Shown: in pieces, positions 62,299-64,000 of the stretch
How the letters are laid out: each line of letters starts with the position of its first letter
How positions within the stretch are numbered: position 1 is the first letter of the stretch
Assembly (NCBI RefSeq): GCF_007997135.1
Contig: NZ_VORU01000011.1
Span: forward strand, 57,101-121,100
From: Aequorivita lipolytica
GTDB taxonomy: Bacteria; Bacteroidota; Bacteroidia; Flavobacteriales; Flavobacteriaceae
Length of the DNA stretch: 64,000 nt
Direction: 5' to 3'
Position numbers and translations under genes: made by a program
Notes under the pieces: model-generated
What the model saw: the letters and a program-made list of their open reading frames with translations, nothing else
Databases searched by the model: none
What the model was told of the DNA's origin: nothing

Positions 62299-63468
62299 TT
62301 GTTCAACAAAGCCCTATTAAATAAAGACGTTCAAAATTTTATAAGAGCTTTTGAAGGCGATATTTCAAATCTGGCATTTGCGGGTAGTCCTTTTCAAAAT
62401 GTTTCAGTTCAAGAGTTAATTCAGCAAATTGCAAGTAGGCAGAAAATTGAGAAAAAGTTACCAACTTGGTTTGAAACTCAAAATATACTCTTTCCTCCAA
62501 AGTTAAACCTCGAGCAAACTTCTTCAGAAATCACGGCACAATACAAAGCCTCATTGGTTAGCGGAAAAACACTCTCCGATATTACTGGCGGTTTTGGTGT
62601 TGATAGTTATTATTTTTCTGAATATTTTAAAAGCATCCATCACTTTGAGCACAATGAAACGCTTTCAGAAATAGCGAAACACAACTTTGAAGTTTTAGGA
62701 GCAACATCTGTTAATTGCGCTACTGAAGATGGCCTACAGGCAGTTATAAACAACCATTACGATGTTATTTTTGCAGATCCCTCCCGAAGGCACGATAGCA
62801 AGGGCAAGGTTTTTTTTCTAAAGGATTGTGAACCAAATATTCCTAAAAATATTTCAGAAATACTTAATGCCTGTGAAACATTTCTTTTAAAAACTTCCCC
62901 AATGCTTGACATTTCGGTTGGTTTGAATGAATTGAACAATGTCTCAGAAATTCATATTGTTGCAGTAGACAACGAAGTGAAGGAATTGCTGTGGCTATTT
63001 CAAAAGAATATTTCTGAAAAGCTAATTATCAAAACCATCAATTTTTCAAAATCAAAAGTTGAAAGATTTCTTTTTGATTGGGACGCAGCTGGGACTGCAA
63101 ATTATAGCGTACCACAAAAATATCTCTATGAACCAAACGCCGCCATATTAAAAAGTGGAGCTTTTGAATTGATTTCAGAAAAATTCAAAATTGATAAGCT
63201 TCATAAAAACACCCACCTTTACACTAGTGAAAATCTCATTGACTTCCCAGGCAGGCGTTTTTTAATTGAAAATGTGACTCCCTATTCAAAAAAAGAAATA
63301 CGTGCTGTATTGGACTTTAAAAAAGCAAATATTACTATCCGCAATTTTCCGGAATCTGTGGCCATGCTTCGCAAAAAATGGAAAATAGAAGATGGTGGCG
63401 ATCGCTATCTATTTTTTGTAACAAATATTGAAGACAAAAAGGAAATGATTATTTGTTCTAAAGTTTAA
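62299..63468 (+). CDS. THUMP-like class I methyltransferase
   Basis: 389 residues from TTG 62299. SAM-binding motif ITGGFGVDSYYFS (near 97) and the FADPSRRHDSKGK block near 156 characterise the THUMP-like RNA methyltransferase-related family. The C-terminal region may bind RNA. Directly linked to the AI-2E-type gene. Target RNA unknown. Confidence 0.87.
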   Translation: MFNKALLNKDVQNFIRAFEGDISNLAFAGSPFQNVSVQELIQQIASRQKIEKKLPTWFETQNILFPPKLNLEQTSSEITAQYKASLVSGKTLSDITGGFGVDSYYFSEYFKSIHHFEHNETLSEIAKHNFEVLGATSVNCATEDGLQAVINNHYDVIFADPSRRHDSKGKVFFLKDCEPNIPKNISEILNACETFLLKTSPMLDISVGLNELNNVSEIHIVAVDNEVKELLWLFQKNISEKLIIKTINFSKSKVERFLFDWDAAGTANYSVPQKYLYEPNAAILKSGAFELISEKFKIDKLHKNTHLYTSENLIDFPGRRFLIENVTPYSKKEIRAVLDFKKANITIRNFPESVAMLRKKWKIEDGGDRYLFFVTNIEDKKEMIICSKV

Positions 63469-63552
63469 TATGCTTTTTACAAAGAAATTTTGGTACCATT
63501 TAGTTGATTTCAACCGCTTTAAAATTTATCTTTAAAAAAGGCTATTTTTTGC

Positions 63553-63583
63553 TTGCGTTATTACATTTGAAAACTTACATTTG
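63553..63583 (+). promoter_or_regulatory. Promoter of tRNA-Ser (TTG-N20-TACATTTG)
   Basis: TTG at 63553-63555 and TACATTTG at 63576-63583 match the flavobacterial consensus. The mature tRNA begins 37 bp downstream. Confidence 0.6.
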
Positions 63584-63619
63584 CAACCGCATTTTAGGAT
63601 GACACGTTCATAAAAAACT

Positions 63620-63703
63620 GGAGAGGTGCCGGAGTGGTAACGGAGCAGATTGCTAATCTGTCGACGGGCAACCGTCGCCAGGGTTCGAATCCCTGTCTCT
63701 CCG
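63620..63703 (+). tRNA. tRNA-Ser (anticodon GCT)
   Basis: 84 nt. The acceptor stem GGAGAGG pairs with TCTCTCC (one G-T). The D arm is present, the anticodon loop TTGCTAA gives GCT (63652-63654), a long variable arm (TCGACGGGCAACCGTCGC region) marks a serine tRNA, and the T arm CAGGGTTCGAATCCCTG is intact. The CCA is not encoded. It reads AGC/AGU codons. Confidence 0.97.
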
Positions 63704-63762
63704 CATTATAGAGTTTAAAAACTCCAAAATTACAGTGAACAATGGAGTAATTTCTGTTCACG
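63704..63762 (+). other. Spacer with a 7-bp hairpin between tRNA-Ser and the tRNA-like array
   Basis: Contains GTGAACA (63735-63741) pairing with TGTTCAC (63755-63761), loop 13 nt, plus GAGTTTAAAAACTC (63709-63722). The hairpin ends exactly where the first tRNA-like unit begins. Confidence 0.55.
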
Positions 63763-64000
63763 GGGTGTAGCGTAGCCCGGTTATCGTGTCCCGATTTAGC
63801 ATCGGGAAGTTCACAGGTAACGAATCGCAAGAAGTTGAAATTACTTCAGGGTGTAGCGTAGCCCGGTTATCGCGTCCCGATTTAGCATCGGGAAGTTCAC
63901 AGGTAACGAATCGCAAGAAGTTGAAATTACTTCGGGGTGTAGCGTAGCCCGGTTATCGTGTCCCGATTTAGCATCGGGAAGTTCACAGGTAACGAATCGC
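63763..64000 (+). repeat. 86-bp tandem repeat of tRNA-Pro-like units (2.8 copies visible)
   Basis: Units start at 63763, 63849 and 63935, exactly 86 bp apart and nearly identical (one variable base in CGTGTC/CGCGTC, plus slight change at the junction). Each unit carries GGGTGTAGCG-TAGCCCGGTTATCG, the acceptor 5' strand and D arm of a tRNA-Pro, then an anticodon-like hairpin (CCCGA / TTTAGCA / TCGGG; triplet TAG). The T arm is disrupted (GGTAACGAATCGC instead of GGTTCGAATC) and there is no acceptor 3' strand. A GAAGT...ACTTC hairpin ends each unit. The third copy is cut by the window edge. Confidence 0.8.

Noticed and set aside
63594..63830. Minus-strand ORF across tRNA-Ser
   Set aside because: It is antisense to the tRNA and the repeat array and lacks any protein feature.
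63763..64000. CRISPR array
   Set aside because: The whole 86-bp unit is conserved with no unique spacers; it is tRNA-derived and has no cas genes nearby.

Overview
The window is a contiguous, AT-rich chromosomal stretch from a member of the Bacteroidota, almost certainly a flavobacterium (Flavobacteriaceae). The evidence is the recurrent TTG-N(~18-21)-TAnnTTTG promoter architecture, weak or absent Shine-Dalgarno sequences, a LytTR response regulator paired with a TPR/HisKA_2 histidine kinase, bacillithiol synthesis (bshA), a fused E1 alpha/beta 2-oxoacid dehydrogenase, a TamB/LptD envelope gene set and surface proteins of typical flavobacterial style. The genus cannot be fixed from sequence alone. 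No rRNA, transposase, integrase or CRISPR array was found. One intact tRNA is present.

Layout. 1-2 kb: truncated tspO, a small unknown gene, thiE and a degenerate DEAD-like ATPase, all on the minus strand. 2.5-6.7 kb: a secreted AbfB/bulb-lectin protein, then a two-component system. 7.1-9.9 kb is an accessory patch: two tandem membrane-anchored TIR-domain paralogues, a small PGDW-motif protein, and a frameshifted remnant of an outer-membrane protein. 9.9-14.7 kb: FNT-family channel, F420-reductase-like dehydrogenase, nitroreductase, TerC, hibernation factor Hpf and a cysteine-less ArsC-fold protein. 14.8-20.5 kb is a seven-gene minus-strand operon: FAD oxidoreductase, methyltransferase, type III polyketide synthase, FabI/FabL-type enoyl reductase, FabZ-like dehydratase, KAS-II-like ketosynthase and acyl carrier protein. 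It is best read as a phenolic-lipid or polyketide pathway with its own acyl-chain-building enzymes.

20.6-40 kb: OmpA-like lipoprotein, lipocalin lipoprotein, a DUF1328 micro-membrane protein, the E1 alpha/beta dehydrogenase, a 2OG-Fe(II)-type oxygenase, an eIF1/SUI1 homologue, a nucleoside phosphorylase coupled to a cytosolic periplasmic-binding-protein-fold protein, ung, a MutS2-like ATPase without Smr domain, a DCC protein, a dicarboxylate symporter, aroC, a GlcD-GlcF-type fusion, an outer-membrane barrel and an M19-type dipeptidase. 39.8-49.3 kb, minus strand: envelope and redox genes (amidase, MCE/MlaD, a membrane Fe-S protein with a CCG-domain partner, HAD phosphatase, GH3-serine hydrolase fusion, bshA). 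49.6-63.5 kb: LptD-like protein, RidA, TamB, tsaD-tfoX-rsmE, DUF1223 and DUF4159 proteins, an AI-2E family transporter and a THUMP-like methyltransferase. The window ends with tRNA-Ser(GCT), followed by an 86-bp tandem array of tRNA-Pro-like units that runs off the right edge.

The most unusual items are the type III PKS operon, the tRNA-like tandem array, the TIR pair, and two hairpins with a shared 12-nt loop and covarying stems that bracket the CCG-domain gene.
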